The position numbers were made by a program, and so were the translations under genes. A stretch of 49,111 bases of DNA from a virus: the IMG/VR virus record IMGVR_UViG_3300042559_002235, positions 1 to 49,111 of that record; one strand, given 5' to 3'. The notes under the pieces were generated by a model that was given only the letters and a program-made list of their open reading frames with translations, was not told where the DNA came from and searched no databases. This document shows positions 23,656 to 31,504 of the stretch, piece after piece. Position 1 is the first letter of the stretch, and every line of letters starts with the position of its first letter.

Positions 23656-25773
23656 ATGAAACCAGTTTTAATTGTAGAAAATTCGACAAATGCTCTTATA
23701 AGAGAAAGTGTCAATGGTAAGAAAGATTATATACTTGGTGGTACATTCACGGAATTCGGTGTTAAAAATCGTAATGAAAGAATTTATACTGCTGACAAAT
23801 TTCTTCCTGCTTTAAATGAGATGAATGATAGAATGAGCAGTCTAGGTGCTGTTTATGGTGAGTTTGATCACCCAGATGTTTTTGATACATCTCTTTCTAG
23901 AGCTTCTCACATAATTACAAAAGCAAATTATGTAAAAGAATCTAACCTTGTTAGTGGTGAAATTAGACTTCTTAGTACCTATTGGGGTAAAGAAGCTAAA
24001 GCATTAGTTGATGATGGTTGTCCAGTTTTTGTTTCTTCAAGAGCGGCTGGTATTACTGAATCAGATGGTACTGTTTCCTTAAAGAAATTATTTACTTATG
24101 ATATAGTAGCTGATCCAGGATTTGCATCGGCTAAGATGAGCGTGAAGGTTCTTAACGAGTCTTTGGGTTATAATCAAAACTCCAACTTTAGGATATATGA
24201 AATGTCCGATGAGTCCAAAATAAATCAACTATTTGATATGAACAAAAATGAATTTGTTACTAAACAACAGTTAACTGACTATTCTCAATATTTAGTTAAA
24301 GAATTAGCTTCTACTAAGAAAGAAGTTAAAGGTGCAATTTCTAAAGGTAACTTAAGTCCTAAAAAACTTGAACAACTTTTAGAGTATTACGATGAGTTAA
24401 ATAACACAAATTCTCAAGTTGTTAAGTACTTGGATTATTTGGCTGAGAAAGTTCAAATTATGGTTAATGAGAATAAGTCTTTAAAAGAGACTACAAATAA
24501 ACTTATTAAACATAATGACTATTTAGCCGAAAATCTTGAAAAGGCTGTTAACTACTCTGAGTATTTGGCTGAAAACTTAGATAAAAATATCGAGTATTCA
24601 GAATATTTAGCTGAAAATCTTGATAAAAATATTTCTTATTCTGAGTATATCGCTGAGAATTTGGATAAAAACATTTCTTATTCTGAGTATTTAGCTGAGA
24701 ATTTGGATAAAAACATTGAGTATTCAGAATATTTAGCTGAAAACTTAGACAAAAACATCGCTTACTCTGAGTACATCGCTGAAAACTTAGATAAAAGTAT
24801 CGCTTACGGTGAGTACATCGCTGAACACGTTGATAATTCAATCGCTTATTCAGAATATTTAGCTGAACACGTTGAAGGTAACATCGCTTACTCTGAGTAC
24901 ATCGCTGAACATTTAGATGATAATATCGCTTATTCAGAATATATCGCTGAAAACTTAGACAAATCAATTTCTTACCAAGGATTAATCGTTGAAAAATTAA
25001 ATTCTAAAGGTGGTAAATTATTTGAATCAAATGAAGAAGAAGCTTTCCCTTCATTACAAGCTGCTGGTTTCGAAGATGCTGAAGAAGATGAAAATTGTGG
25101 ACCTAACGCTACTGAAGAAGATGAAGAAGAATACAATGGTGTTCCTTCAGCTCACGAAGAAGAGGCTTACAATATGGAAAATGAAGAAGAAAATGAAAAT
25201 GAAGAAAATGAAGAAGAAGTTCATTCACATAACTATGAAGTTGGTGGACATGAAGATTCTGAATTATCTGAATCAATTAATAAATTAATAGAAGAAGCTA
25301 AAAAACGTAAAGTTTCTGAATCTACAGACTTGAATTTCTTAAAATTCTTAAACAAGTCACAAGTAGATAGCTTTTATGCACTATCAGACGAAGAACAGGA
25401 ATCTGTTAAACTTCACATAAACGAGAGAAGTTATTTCACATCCAAAGATGTATTAGGTCTAATTGCTGAAGCATTATCAACAAAGAATGAAACACTTGAA
25501 GAAAGAGTAATCAGATTAATGCCTGAAAACACTAAGGCTATCTGGAGTCAAATGAATGAATCTGCTAAAAAATCTATCTTATCACAAGCTAGACTTTACC
25601 CAGCTGAAGTTTTAATGAACGAATCTCAAGTTGAGCACTTCTGGGCAACTAGAAAGCTTAAAACAAATGAATCTGTAACTAAAAAGTTAGTATCACACGA
25701 AAGTCTTATACAAGAAGATAAACTTTCTGATAATGATGTTACTGCTATTATGGAAAGATTCAAAAACATCTAA
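23656..25773 (+). CDS. gp21: Prohead protease fused to scaffold-like repeat protein (gp21 + gp22-like)
   Basis: 705 residues. Residues 1-168 are a gp21-type prohead protease: DYILGGTFTEFG, NERIYTADKF, YGEFDHPDVFDTSLSR (His72 and a second His at 85), VSSRAAG (Ser127/128) and DIVADPGFASA. LNES at 166-169 fits the [LI]-x-E rule and may be a self-cleavage site. Residues 286-439 are 11 tandem 14-residue units (YSEYLAENLDKNIE), helical with two heptads per unit; nearly all contain LAE or IAE. An acidic region (about 455-545) and a helical C-terminus follow. In T4 protease and scaffold are separate proteins. Confidence 0.88.
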   Translation: MKPVLIVENSTNALIRESVNGKKDYILGGTFTEFGVKNRNERIYTADKFLPALNEMNDRMSSLGAVYGEFDHPDVFDTSLSRASHIITKANYVKESNLVSGEIRLLSTYWGKEAKALVDDGCPVFVSSRAAGITESDGTVSLKKLFTYDIVADPGFASAKMSVKVLNESLGYNQNSNFRIYEMSDESKINQLFDMNKNEFVTKQQLTDYSQYLVKELASTKKEVKGAISKGNLSPKKLEQLLEYYDELNNTNSQVVKYLDYLAEKVQIMVNENKSLKETTNKLIKHNDYLAENLEKAVNYSEYLAENLDKNIEYSEYLAENLDKNISYSEYIAENLDKNISYSEYLAENLDKNIEYSEYLAENLDKNIAYSEYIAENLDKSIAYGEYIAEHVDNSIAYSEYLAEHVEGNIAYSEYIAEHLDDNIAYSEYIAENLDKSISYQGLIVEKLNSKGGKLFESNEEEAFPSLQAAGFEDAEEDENCGPNATEEDEEEYNGVPSAHEEEAYNMENEEENENEENEEEVHSHNYEVGGHEDSELSESINKLIEEAKKRKVSESTDLNFLKFLNKSQVDSFYALSDEEQESVKLHINERSYFTSKDVLGLIAEALSTKNETLEERVIRLMPENTKAIWSQMNESAKKSILSQARLYPAEVLMNESQVEHFWATRKLKTNESVTKKLVSHESLIQEDKLSDNDVTAIMERFKNI
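24511..24972 (+). repeat. 11 tandem 42-bp units encoding a coiled-coil array
   Basis: Each 42-bp unit encodes 14 residues of the type YSEY[LI]AENLDKNI. Units 2-7 are nearly identical; units 8-10 diverge (EHVDNS, EHVEGN, EHLDDN). A twelfth, degenerate unit follows. Confidence 0.9.
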
Positions 25774-25774
25774 T

Positions 25775-25788
25775 CTATAAAAAATCCA
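25775..25788 (+). repeat. Third copy of the TAAAAAATCCA element
   Basis: CTATAAAAAATCCA directly after the protease-scaffold stop codon; see the two copies at 23477 and 23577. Confidence 0.5.
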
Positions 25789-25816
25789 CATCTCCGAAAA
25801 GTAGATAAAACAAGGG

Positions 25817-25825
25817 TTATATATA
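25817..25825 (+). promoter_or_regulatory. Late-type promoter motif (TTATATATA) of the capsid gene
   Basis: GGGTTATATATAG, 28 nt before the ATG at 25854. It lacks the AA of the common motif but keeps the ATATATA core. Confidence 0.5.
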
Positions 25826-25853
25826 GATAACAAAAAAAAATAAAAATTAAATT

Positions 25854-27605
25854 ATGTCACACATTAGAATAGACAAACAAAAAGCAGTTAAGAAGTGGAC
25901 TCCAGTATTGGAAAACATGGGTGTATCTGCTGAAAGAGTTGAATGGATGTCAGAAATGGCTGAATATCACTCAATCAACGAGAATGCGTATGTTAACGCT
26001 TCTAACGTTGCAGGTATGGGAGCTGTTACAGCTGCTCAACCATCTTCATTAGCTGGTTCTTTACTAGGTAGTAACTGGTCTGGAAACGGAAACGGTGGAT
26101 CACTTGGTTCAGGAGACGTAGGTCAAAACTTGTTACCAGTAGCAATGAAAATTGCAGCTCAAACAATCGGTTTAGATTTAGTAGCTGTTAAACCAACTCC
26201 AGGTCCAAAAATCGACTTACTTTATATTGATTTTCAATATGATGACGTTCGTTCAGTTAATGGTGCTGATGAAAGACCACAAGTTTTCAAATTAAATTGT
26301 CCAGAAAACGCATCTATTCAAAGATCAATTAGAGCTTTCTTAGCTACTAATTCAATCAATGAAACTACAGGTGGTTTAGCAAACGGTAGAGTTTGGATAT
26401 CTCTTAATGCTTCTTCAGCTATCGCTGGTACAGTTACTGTAACTAGTCAAGAAAATGCTGATAAAAGAGGTACTGCTGAGTTCTTAGGTTTCTCTCGTAT
26501 CGATGGTTTCCCAATCTTCAGAGCTTACAGACAAGCTAACACAGCTCATACTGCTACAGCTTTAGCAAGTGGAACATCTACACTTTGGGCATTTGACCAA
26601 GCAAGAAACACTTTTAACCCAACTCAATCTATGATTGACCAAATTACTCAAGTAGGTACTTACTCTACTATTACGGGTAATGTTGTTGCTGGAACAAAAA
26701 CTATCGAATTGGTATCTGCTTTAGAAGACCATATCCCAGGTTTCTCTGCAAACTGGACAGCTGGTACTGGTGCTGCTGGTTCTTACCCAATGTCTCGTCA
26801 GTCAGATGATGATTCATATGCTGGTGTTATCGGACCAAAAATCTCTTCTAAAACTGTAGCAGTTGGTACTATCGAAGTATCTTCAGCTCTTAGAAGAACT
26901 GAAATTGAAGATATCAAAGCTAATACAGGTATGGATATCGTTCAAAAAATGGAATCTATCCTTGTTAATGAGTTGTCTCAAACAATCTCTAAACAAATCG
27001 TTGCTAAAATCTTCGAAATGGGTACATTAAACGCGGCTAGTGCTCCATTATCTAGTGGTGCTGTTGGTACAGGAACAACAATCTTTGACTTGAATACAGC
27101 TTATGCTAATCAAACATCAGGTTATGTTGGTGGTGAAACAACTCACGCTGTTCAAAGAAAGTTAATCACTAAGATTGCTCACGCTTCGAACTATATCGCG
27201 ACTGAAGGTCGTGTAGGACCTGCTCAATACCTTATCACAAACGGAGGTTTAGCTGCAGCTCTTCAAGATATCGCTGGTTACACAATTAACCCAGTTAAAT
27301 CTAAATTAAACGGACAAGGTCAATTATACCCTGTAGGTTCAATCGGAGACATCTCTATCTATGTAGATCCATATATGAGATATAACGATAACAGAATCGT
27401 ATTAGGTCGTAAGAATAACCCTGACCAACCAGGTATCATTTTCGTACCTTACTTAATGGCTCAGTCTATTTCTGTAATCTCTGAAGCTACATTCGCACCA
27501 AGAATGTTGTTACGTTCAAGATACGCAGTAACTGAAGTTGGTTGGTATCCACAAAAACAATTTATGACTATTACAGTTACTGACGCTGCTCAGTTATTGA
27601 ACTAA
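25854..27605 (+). CDS. gp23: Major capsid protein (gp23-like)
   Basis: 583 residues (T4 gp23 has 521). The N-terminal propeptide MSHIRIDKQKAVKKWTPVLE parallels the T4 start. SINENAYVNASN (40-51) gives an I-N-E cleavage point at 41-43, earlier than T4's residue 65. HK97-fold blocks follow, including TGMDIVQKMESILVNELSQ, ASNYIATEGRVGPAQYLIT, DISIYVDPYMRYNDNRIVLG and PGIIFVPYLMAQ. Codon use is more regular than in neighbours, as expected for a highly expressed gene. It has its own promoter and a strong terminator. Confidence 0.95.
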   Translation: MSHIRIDKQKAVKKWTPVLENMGVSAERVEWMSEMAEYHSINENAYVNASNVAGMGAVTAAQPSSLAGSLLGSNWSGNGNGGSLGSGDVGQNLLPVAMKIAAQTIGLDLVAVKPTPGPKIDLLYIDFQYDDVRSVNGADERPQVFKLNCPENASIQRSIRAFLATNSINETTGGLANGRVWISLNASSAIAGTVTVTSQENADKRGTAEFLGFSRIDGFPIFRAYRQANTAHTATALASGTSTLWAFDQARNTFNPTQSMIDQITQVGTYSTITGNVVAGTKTIELVSALEDHIPGFSANWTAGTGAAGSYPMSRQSDDDSYAGVIGPKISSKTVAVGTIEVSSALRRTEIEDIKANTGMDIVQKMESILVNELSQTISKQIVAKIFEMGTLNAASAPLSSGAVGTGTTIFDLNTAYANQTSGYVGGETTHAVQRKLITKIAHASNYIATEGRVGPAQYLITNGGLAAALQDIAGYTINPVKSKLNGQGQLYPVGSIGDISIYVDPYMRYNDNRIVLGRKNNPDQPGIIFVPYLMAQSISVISEATFAPRMLLRSRYAVTEVGWYPQKQFMTITVTDAAQLLN

Positions 27606-27623
27606 TAGTTTGATTGAAATATT

Positions 27624-27654
27624 AAAAAAAAGACCCTTCTTGGGTCTTTTTTTG
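27624..27654 (+). terminator. Intrinsic terminator of the capsid gene
   Basis: AAAAAAGACCC, short loop, GGGTCTTTTTTT. Confidence 0.9.
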
Positions 27655-27664
27655 TTTTAAATAG

Positions 27665-27674
27665 TTTATATATA
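27665..27674 (+). promoter_or_regulatory. Late-type promoter motif TTTATATATA
   Basis: Motif variant ending 4 nt before the ATG at 27679; short-gap class. Confidence 0.5.
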
Positions 27675-27678
27675 GTAT

Positions 27679-28068
27679 ATGATTATAAAACAATTTTCAC
27701 TATTCGAGGGTAAAAAAGATAAATTCCCTAATATACAAAAATTAGATATAGACGGATTTGTTGTCTATGTAGGTAAAGATGCTAAATCTAATGACCACTT
27801 AACATTTAATATAGCTGATAAAGAAGATATTTGGATGCACGTTAAAGGTGTTCCGGGTTCTCATGTTGTTATTAGAGTTAGAGAAAATCTTCCTATTGAT
27901 TCGGTTATTAAAAAAGCAGCTGAATTGGCTAAGAAAAATAGTAAAGCATCTAAAGATAGTAAGGCTACTGTAGTTTATTGTCAAAGAAGGTTTGTTAAGA
28001 AAGAACCAAACATGAATGATGGTCAAGTTAAAGTTGATTATACAAATTCTTATGAAATTCAAGTTTAA
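27679..28068 (+). CDS. Stand-alone NFACT-R (DUF814) domain protein
   Basis: 129 residues. After a short N-terminus (MIIKQFSLFEGKK) the protein is one NFACT-R domain: IDGFVVYVGKDAKSNDHLTF, then IADKEDIWMHVKGVPGSHVVIR, AAELAKKNSKASKDSKATVVY and the RRFVKK stretch. This domain occurs at the end of RqcH/NEMF proteins, which bind stalled 50S subunits, and also alone in bacteria. The other NFACT domains are absent, so it is not a full RqcH. Its L-F-E before Gly fits the prohead-protease cleavage rule, so it may also be packaged. It follows the capsid gene. Confidence 0.8.
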   Translation: MIIKQFSLFEGKKDKFPNIQKLDIDGFVVYVGKDAKSNDHLTFNIADKEDIWMHVKGVPGSHVVIRVRENLPIDSVIKKAAELAKKNSKASKDSKATVVYCQRRFVKKEPNMNDGQVKVDYTNSYEIQV

Positions 28069-28071
28069 TAA

Positions 28072-28081
28072 TTAATATATA
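28072..28081 (+). promoter_or_regulatory. Late-type promoter motif TTAATATATA
   Basis: Exact motif 23 nt before the ATG at 28105, just after the NFACT-R stop. Confidence 0.6.
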
Positions 28082-28104
28082 ACATAATAAAAATATTTTT
28101 ATAA

Positions 28105-29466
28105 ATGGCAGAAGATAAAAAATCAGTAAGAGTTACTTATACAAAAGAGTTAGAAAGTATTCTTAAAGAACTGGAAGATGCAAATAATTATGTAGCATTT
28201 GAGCTACTTTGGCTAGGTGAAATATCTGCTAAATATCATAATGGATTAAGAATTGAAACGGTTAGTGTTTCTAAAAAGAAAAATTCATTTGATGTTACTA
28301 TTGATGGTAAAGTGACACCAATGCCTATATCAAATTTTATTAAATATTACTTTAGAAGTCTATTAAGTCCTTCCGATGTTAATGATTTTCTTAGAATGTA
28401 TAACTCTTTATCTGCTGGTGAACCAATTGATGGTAATTTAATTAAAGTTGAAGATTTTAAATACAATCCAAAAGATGTAAGAAGCACTTTCCTTTCATTA
28501 GTTACTAAAACATACCCTCACTTTGCAGATAATCGTTATGAAAAAGAAGTTTTACAATTTCTTCCAAAATTAGAAGAAGATATCGTTGGTAACTATTATA
28601 AAATAATAGGAGATTCAAAACCACAAACTATGTTTACTTCTCACTTAGATACTGCTGATAGAGAACAAAAAATAACAAAACTTTATTCAAGTGAAGAAAA
28701 AGGTGAAGAATATATTATTACCGATGGTAATTCTATATTAGGAGCTGATGATAAAGCTGGTGTGGCTGTTATGTTATATATGATGGCTCATAATGTACCA
28801 GGTCTTTATTATTTCTTTATTGGTGAAGAAAGAGGTGGAATCGGTTCTGGATTACTTTCATCAGTTTATGATGAGGTTGATTATCTTAAAGATATTAAGA
28901 GATGTGTTTCTTTTGATAGAAGAAACTATCACTCAGTTATAACATCTCAATTAGGTAGAGTTTGTTGTTCGAATGATTTTGGAACAGCTCTTTGTAAAGA
29001 GTATAATAAACAAGGTATGGATTTATCTTTAGATCCAACAGGTGTTTATACCGATTCAGCATCATTTTTAGAAGAAATATCAGAATGTACTAATGTTTCT
29101 GTTGGATATATGCATGAACACACTGCAGATGAGTATCAAAATATTACATATTTAGAAAAACTTGCTAAGGCAAGTATTGGTGTTGATTGGAATTCTCTTC
29201 CAACTGTTAGAAAAATTGGTTTAGATGAAGAAGTTTTAAGAAAACATGGTAGTTTAATATCAGAACTTAAAAAGTCAGCATTTGCTATAGATGTTAAAGT
29301 TGTCCGTGAAGATGGTGGTGGTGTTTCTTTACAATGTGATTTAGAAGATGGTGCTATTGAAGAAATTTATGATTCATTAACATCTTTATCTGTTATATTA
29401 AAGAAATATAAGATAGAAGATACTGCTTTCTTTGATGAAACTTACCTAAAAATAGAACTAAAATAA
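28105..29466 (+). CDS. Zinc peptidase-like protein (M20/M28 type), longer paralogue
   Basis: 453 residues. The metal-binding blocks are TSHLDTA (His and Asp), LGADDKAGVAVMLYM (Asp), IGEERGGIGS (Glu-Glu catalytic pair), VSFDRR and MHEHTADEYQ (C-terminal His). This matches dizinc aminopeptidases of the M20/M28 group. The N-terminal 120 residues and the C-terminal 80 residues are extra domains. A shorter paralogue at 45292-46377 shares the whole catalytic core. The substrate is unknown. The stop overlaps the next start by one base. Confidence 0.8.
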   Translation: MAEDKKSVRVTYTKELESILKELEDANNYVAFELLWLGEISAKYHNGLRIETVSVSKKKNSFDVTIDGKVTPMPISNFIKYYFRSLLSPSDVNDFLRMYNSLSAGEPIDGNLIKVEDFKYNPKDVRSTFLSLVTKTYPHFADNRYEKEVLQFLPKLEEDIVGNYYKIIGDSKPQTMFTSHLDTADREQKITKLYSSEEKGEEYIITDGNSILGADDKAGVAVMLYMMAHNVPGLYYFFIGEERGGIGSGLLSSVYDEVDYLKDIKRCVSFDRRNYHSVITSQLGRVCCSNDFGTALCKEYNKQGMDLSLDPTGVYTDSASFLEEISECTNVSVGYMHEHTADEYQNITYLEKLAKASIGVDWNSLPTVRKIGLDEEVLRKHGSLISELKKSAFAIDVKVVREDGGGVSLQCDLEDGAIEEIYDSLTSLSVILKKYKIEDTAFFDETYLKIELK

Positions 29467-29972
29467 TGAAAATTAAAAAGTATACACAAATAGTAAATGA
29501 AGGTCGTTGGGATGATGATGATGACTCTCTTTTTGGAAGACCTAATTATCCAAGTACAGATGGTGATGACGATGATGATGACGATGAATTTTATGATGAT
29601 AAAGGTTATAAGAAACTAACAGATGATGAAGAAGACTATTCATATGAAGATGACGATGAAGATGATGATTCAGAAGATGATGGTCAGTTTGGTCATTTAC
29701 TATATCTTCTTAGATTAATGTTCAAAAATACTGGAGTTGAAGTTGAGATAACAAATGATGATTTAGATATTTCTATTGTTGCTTTTATGAATGAAAAGGA
29801 AAGATTAAGAGATGTAATAAGAGTATTTGAAGTTGCTAAAAAACTTAAAAGAGATACCTTAGCACAATATGATTCTGAATTTGAAATTTGGTATGCTAAA
29901 GATGGTAGACCAATGTTGACTTTTAATTTTTATTATGGTGATGGTTTAGATGATGATAATACACCTTTTTAA
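29466..29972 (+). CDS. Very acidic protein with capsid-targeting-like N-terminus
   Basis: 168 residues. It starts MKIKKYTQIVNEGRW, with V-N-E before Gly as a candidate cleavage point. Residues 17-75 are mostly Asp and Glu in runs (DGDDDDDDDEF, EDDDEDDDSEDD). The C-terminal 90 residues are a normal folded domain (GHLLYLLRLMFKNTGVEVEI). The acidic run could act as a DNA mimic or prohead filler. It is coupled to the peptidase gene through TAATG. Confidence 0.7.
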   Translation: MKIKKYTQIVNEGRWDDDDDSLFGRPNYPSTDGDDDDDDDEFYDDKGYKKLTDDEEDYSYEDDDEDDDSEDDGQFGHLLYLLRLMFKNTGVEVEITNDDLDISIVAFMNEKERLRDVIRVFEVAKKLKRDTLAQYDSEFEIWYAKDGRPMLTFNFYYGDGLDDDNTPF

Positions 29973-29989
29973 TTAAATTTATTAAACTT

Positions 29990-30021
29990 TTTGTTATTTT
30001 AGAATATTATATATACATTTG
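29990..30021 (+). promoter_or_regulatory. Host-type promoter of the tmRNA gene
   Basis: TTTG at 29990-29993, a 20-nt spacer and TACATTTG at 30014-30021, a full match to the Bacteroidetes TTTG / TAnnTTTG pattern. The tmRNA 5' end lies 27 nt further on, leaving a short leader to trim. Confidence 0.7.
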
Positions 30022-30047
30022 TAGAATAGTAACAAATATACACACTT

Positions 30048-30429
30048 GGGGATGTTTTAGAATTGATTTGCAGAGTGGTGGTATTTATGCAGGTATCGGG
30101 TTGTCAAATGACCGATTTATAAATTAGATGGCAAAGTCGTAAATGGCAAAACAAATGAAGTAGGAACTCGTGAAGATTTAGTAGCGGCTCTACAAAACAA
30201 CATGATCTCTGTAGAAGATCTAGCAACTGTCTAAACAATAGTTGTTATCAAAAAATTCTCCATCCCGATTCACACGGGGTTAAAAAAGGTGAGATTTATT
30301 GTTTTTACTTGTTAGAGTCTTTCAAAATCAAGTAAATAGTTTGTAAGTTAAGAAAAACTTTCTAAGCCTGTGAATGAGTAATTATTAGTAACTGAAAAAG
30401 ACACGTTGGGCAGTACAACGTCATCTCCA
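30048..30429 (+). ncRNA. ssrA: tmRNA (SsrA) with an unusually long tag
   Basis: 382 nt. The 5' GGGGATG pairs with CATCTCC (30422-30428) followed by A, forming a 7-bp acceptor stem with the G3-U wobble needed for alanylation. CAGG (30090) and CCTG (30367) may form helix 2, and ATCGG/CCGAT the first pseudoknot. AGTCGTAAATGGC marks the resume region. From GGC at 30145 the tag has 29 codons, starting GKTNEV and ending SVEDLATV before TAA at 30232. Bacterial tags are usually 8-15 residues ending in ALAA. The T-loop is GGCAGTA, not TTCRANT, and CCA is not encoded. No SmpB gene is in the window. Confidence 0.82.
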
Positions 30430-30433
30430 CAAG

Positions 30434-30456
30434 TTCGATAGTAATATCGATTTTTT
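30434..30456 (+). terminator. Intrinsic terminator of the tmRNA
   Basis: TCGATA, GTAA, TATCGA and six T, starting 5 nt after the tmRNA 3' end. Confidence 0.85.
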
Positions 30457-30494
30457 AGACCTCACTTCCTGAAATGGGAGTGAGGTCTTTTTTT
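30457..30494 (+). terminator. Second, strong terminator
   Basis: AGACCTCACT and AGTGAGGTCT flank a short loop, followed by seven T. It immediately follows the first terminator. Confidence 0.85.
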
Positions 30495-30511
30495 ATTATG
30501 AGAAAATTATA

Positions 30512-30519
30512 TATATTTG
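30512..30519 (+). promoter_or_regulatory. Host-type -7 box TATATTTG
   Basis: TATATTTG ends 4 nt before the ATG of the ligase remnant at 30524. No convincing -33 element is visible. Confidence 0.35.
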
Positions 30520-30523
30520 TAAA

Positions 30524-30589
30524 ATGAGTAAGTATAACAGAACATATCATTTGCCTTGGTCACCTGGGTCTACAAAATTAGGAATATGA
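30524..30589 (+). pseudogene. 5' remnant of an RNA ligase gene
   Basis: Twenty-one codons: MSKYNRTYHLPWSPGST, then KLGI and a stop. KYxRTxHLPWSPGxT is the N-terminal signature of a phage RNA-ligase family that continues with NDD(K/R)I and the ligase domain, none of which is present here. The remnant keeps its start and a -7 box. The rest was probably deleted between here and the gene at 30643. The 29973-30642 interval holds only the tmRNA, terminators and this remnant. Confidence 0.55.
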
Positions 30590-30642
30590 AAAAATTAAGA
30601 GATAGAATTGACATGTAAGTATTTAAAAAATAACTTATACAT

Positions 30643-30969
30643 ATGTCAAAACACACAAACAAACACTGGTTAAGAGAAAAAGAATATATTTCTCTTAAAA
30701 AAGAGCATGATTATATATACGATTCTACACCAAGATACCCTAAATGGAGTCGTCCTCAAAATTCACGTCTTTGTGAAATTAACGAAAGGCTTCGTCAAAA
30801 ATTCCATAATGAATATAATGGATATTTTAATAGCGCACCTTGGTGGTATAGAAATATGCTTAATCGTTCACAAAGAGCCAAATCTAAACAAGTAGTACAT
30901 AGAATCATGAAAGGTGATGAGAATTATATCTTTGAAGATAACTACAAAGATGCACCTTGGTATTGGTAA
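30643..30969 (+). CDS. Unknown basic, aromatic-rich protein
   Basis: 108 residues. Rich in Arg, Lys, Tyr and Trp (NSAPWWYRNMLNRSQRAKSKQVVHRIMKG), ending DAPWYW. The composition suggests nucleic-acid binding, but no family was recognised. It starts a plus-strand group containing NADAR and the methylase. Confidence 0.6.
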   Translation: MSKHTNKHWLREKEYISLKKEHDYIYDSTPRYPKWSRPQNSRLCEINERLRQKFHNEYNGYFNSAPWWYRNMLNRSQRAKSKQVVHRIMKGDENYIFEDNYKDAPWYW

Positions 30970-30998
30970 ACTTTGTTTAATCTAATTATATAATATCT

Positions 30999-31502
30999 AT
31001 GATTGATAAATTTGAAGGTCGTTGGAGATTCTTATCCAATTTCTATCCTTGTAAGATAGAACACCAAGGTATTACATACCCATCCGTTGAAAACTTTTAT
31101 GTCGCAATGAAAGTTAATGATCAGCAATTAATAAATGGTACTTATTTCACTCCTGGTGATTTCAGAGAAATGATTGCTAAAATTTCAAATCCTGCTGAAG
31201 TTAAAAGAATAGGTTCTAAAGTAAAACTACGAAGTAATTGGGATGAAAAGAAATTAGAAGTAATGAACTGGGGTGTTCGCGAGAAGTTTAAAAATGAAGA
31301 ATTGGCTCAATTATTAATTGATACTGATGATCATGAACTTATTGAGGGTAACTGGTGGCATGATTATTTCTGGGGAGTTTGTAATGGTAAAGGTGAAAAT
31401 CATCTTGGTAAAATTCTAATGGATGTTAGAGAAGAATTAAAATTAGCAAATCAAAAACCTTCAATCGAAGATATAATAAAAGATAAAAATAAATTAGATT
31501 AA
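30999..31502 (+). CDS. NADAR-family ADP-ribosyl glycohydrolase-like protein
   Basis: 167 residues. Family blocks: FEGRWRFLSNFYPCKIEHQG, TYPSVENFYVAMKV (the Glu is catalytic in YbiA-type proteins), GSKVKLRSNWDEKKLEVM and WHDYFWGVCNGKGENHLGKIL. NADAR proteins cleave N-glycosidic bonds of ADP-ribose derivatives, and some remove ADP-ribose from guanine in DNA placed there by DarT. In a phage this would suit counter-defence against DarTG-type systems; that role is inferred. The DNA methylase gene starts 2 nt after its stop. Confidence 0.88.
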   Translation: MIDKFEGRWRFLSNFYPCKIEHQGITYPSVENFYVAMKVNDQQLINGTYFTPGDFREMIAKISNPAEVKRIGSKVKLRSNWDEKKLEVMNWGVREKFKNEELAQLLIDTDDHELIEGNWWHDYFWGVCNGKGENHLGKILMDVREELKLANQKPSIEDIIKDKNKLD

Positions 31503-31504
31503 TA

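Noticed and set aside
24548-24967. Minus-strand frame in the repeat region
   Set aside because: It is a shadow of the 42-bp repeats, rich in Cys and Gln in a periodic manner.
24511-24972. Regular 42-bp repeats that might be a CRISPR array
   Set aside because: The repeats are contiguous without spacers and lie within a long open frame encoding a periodic protein.
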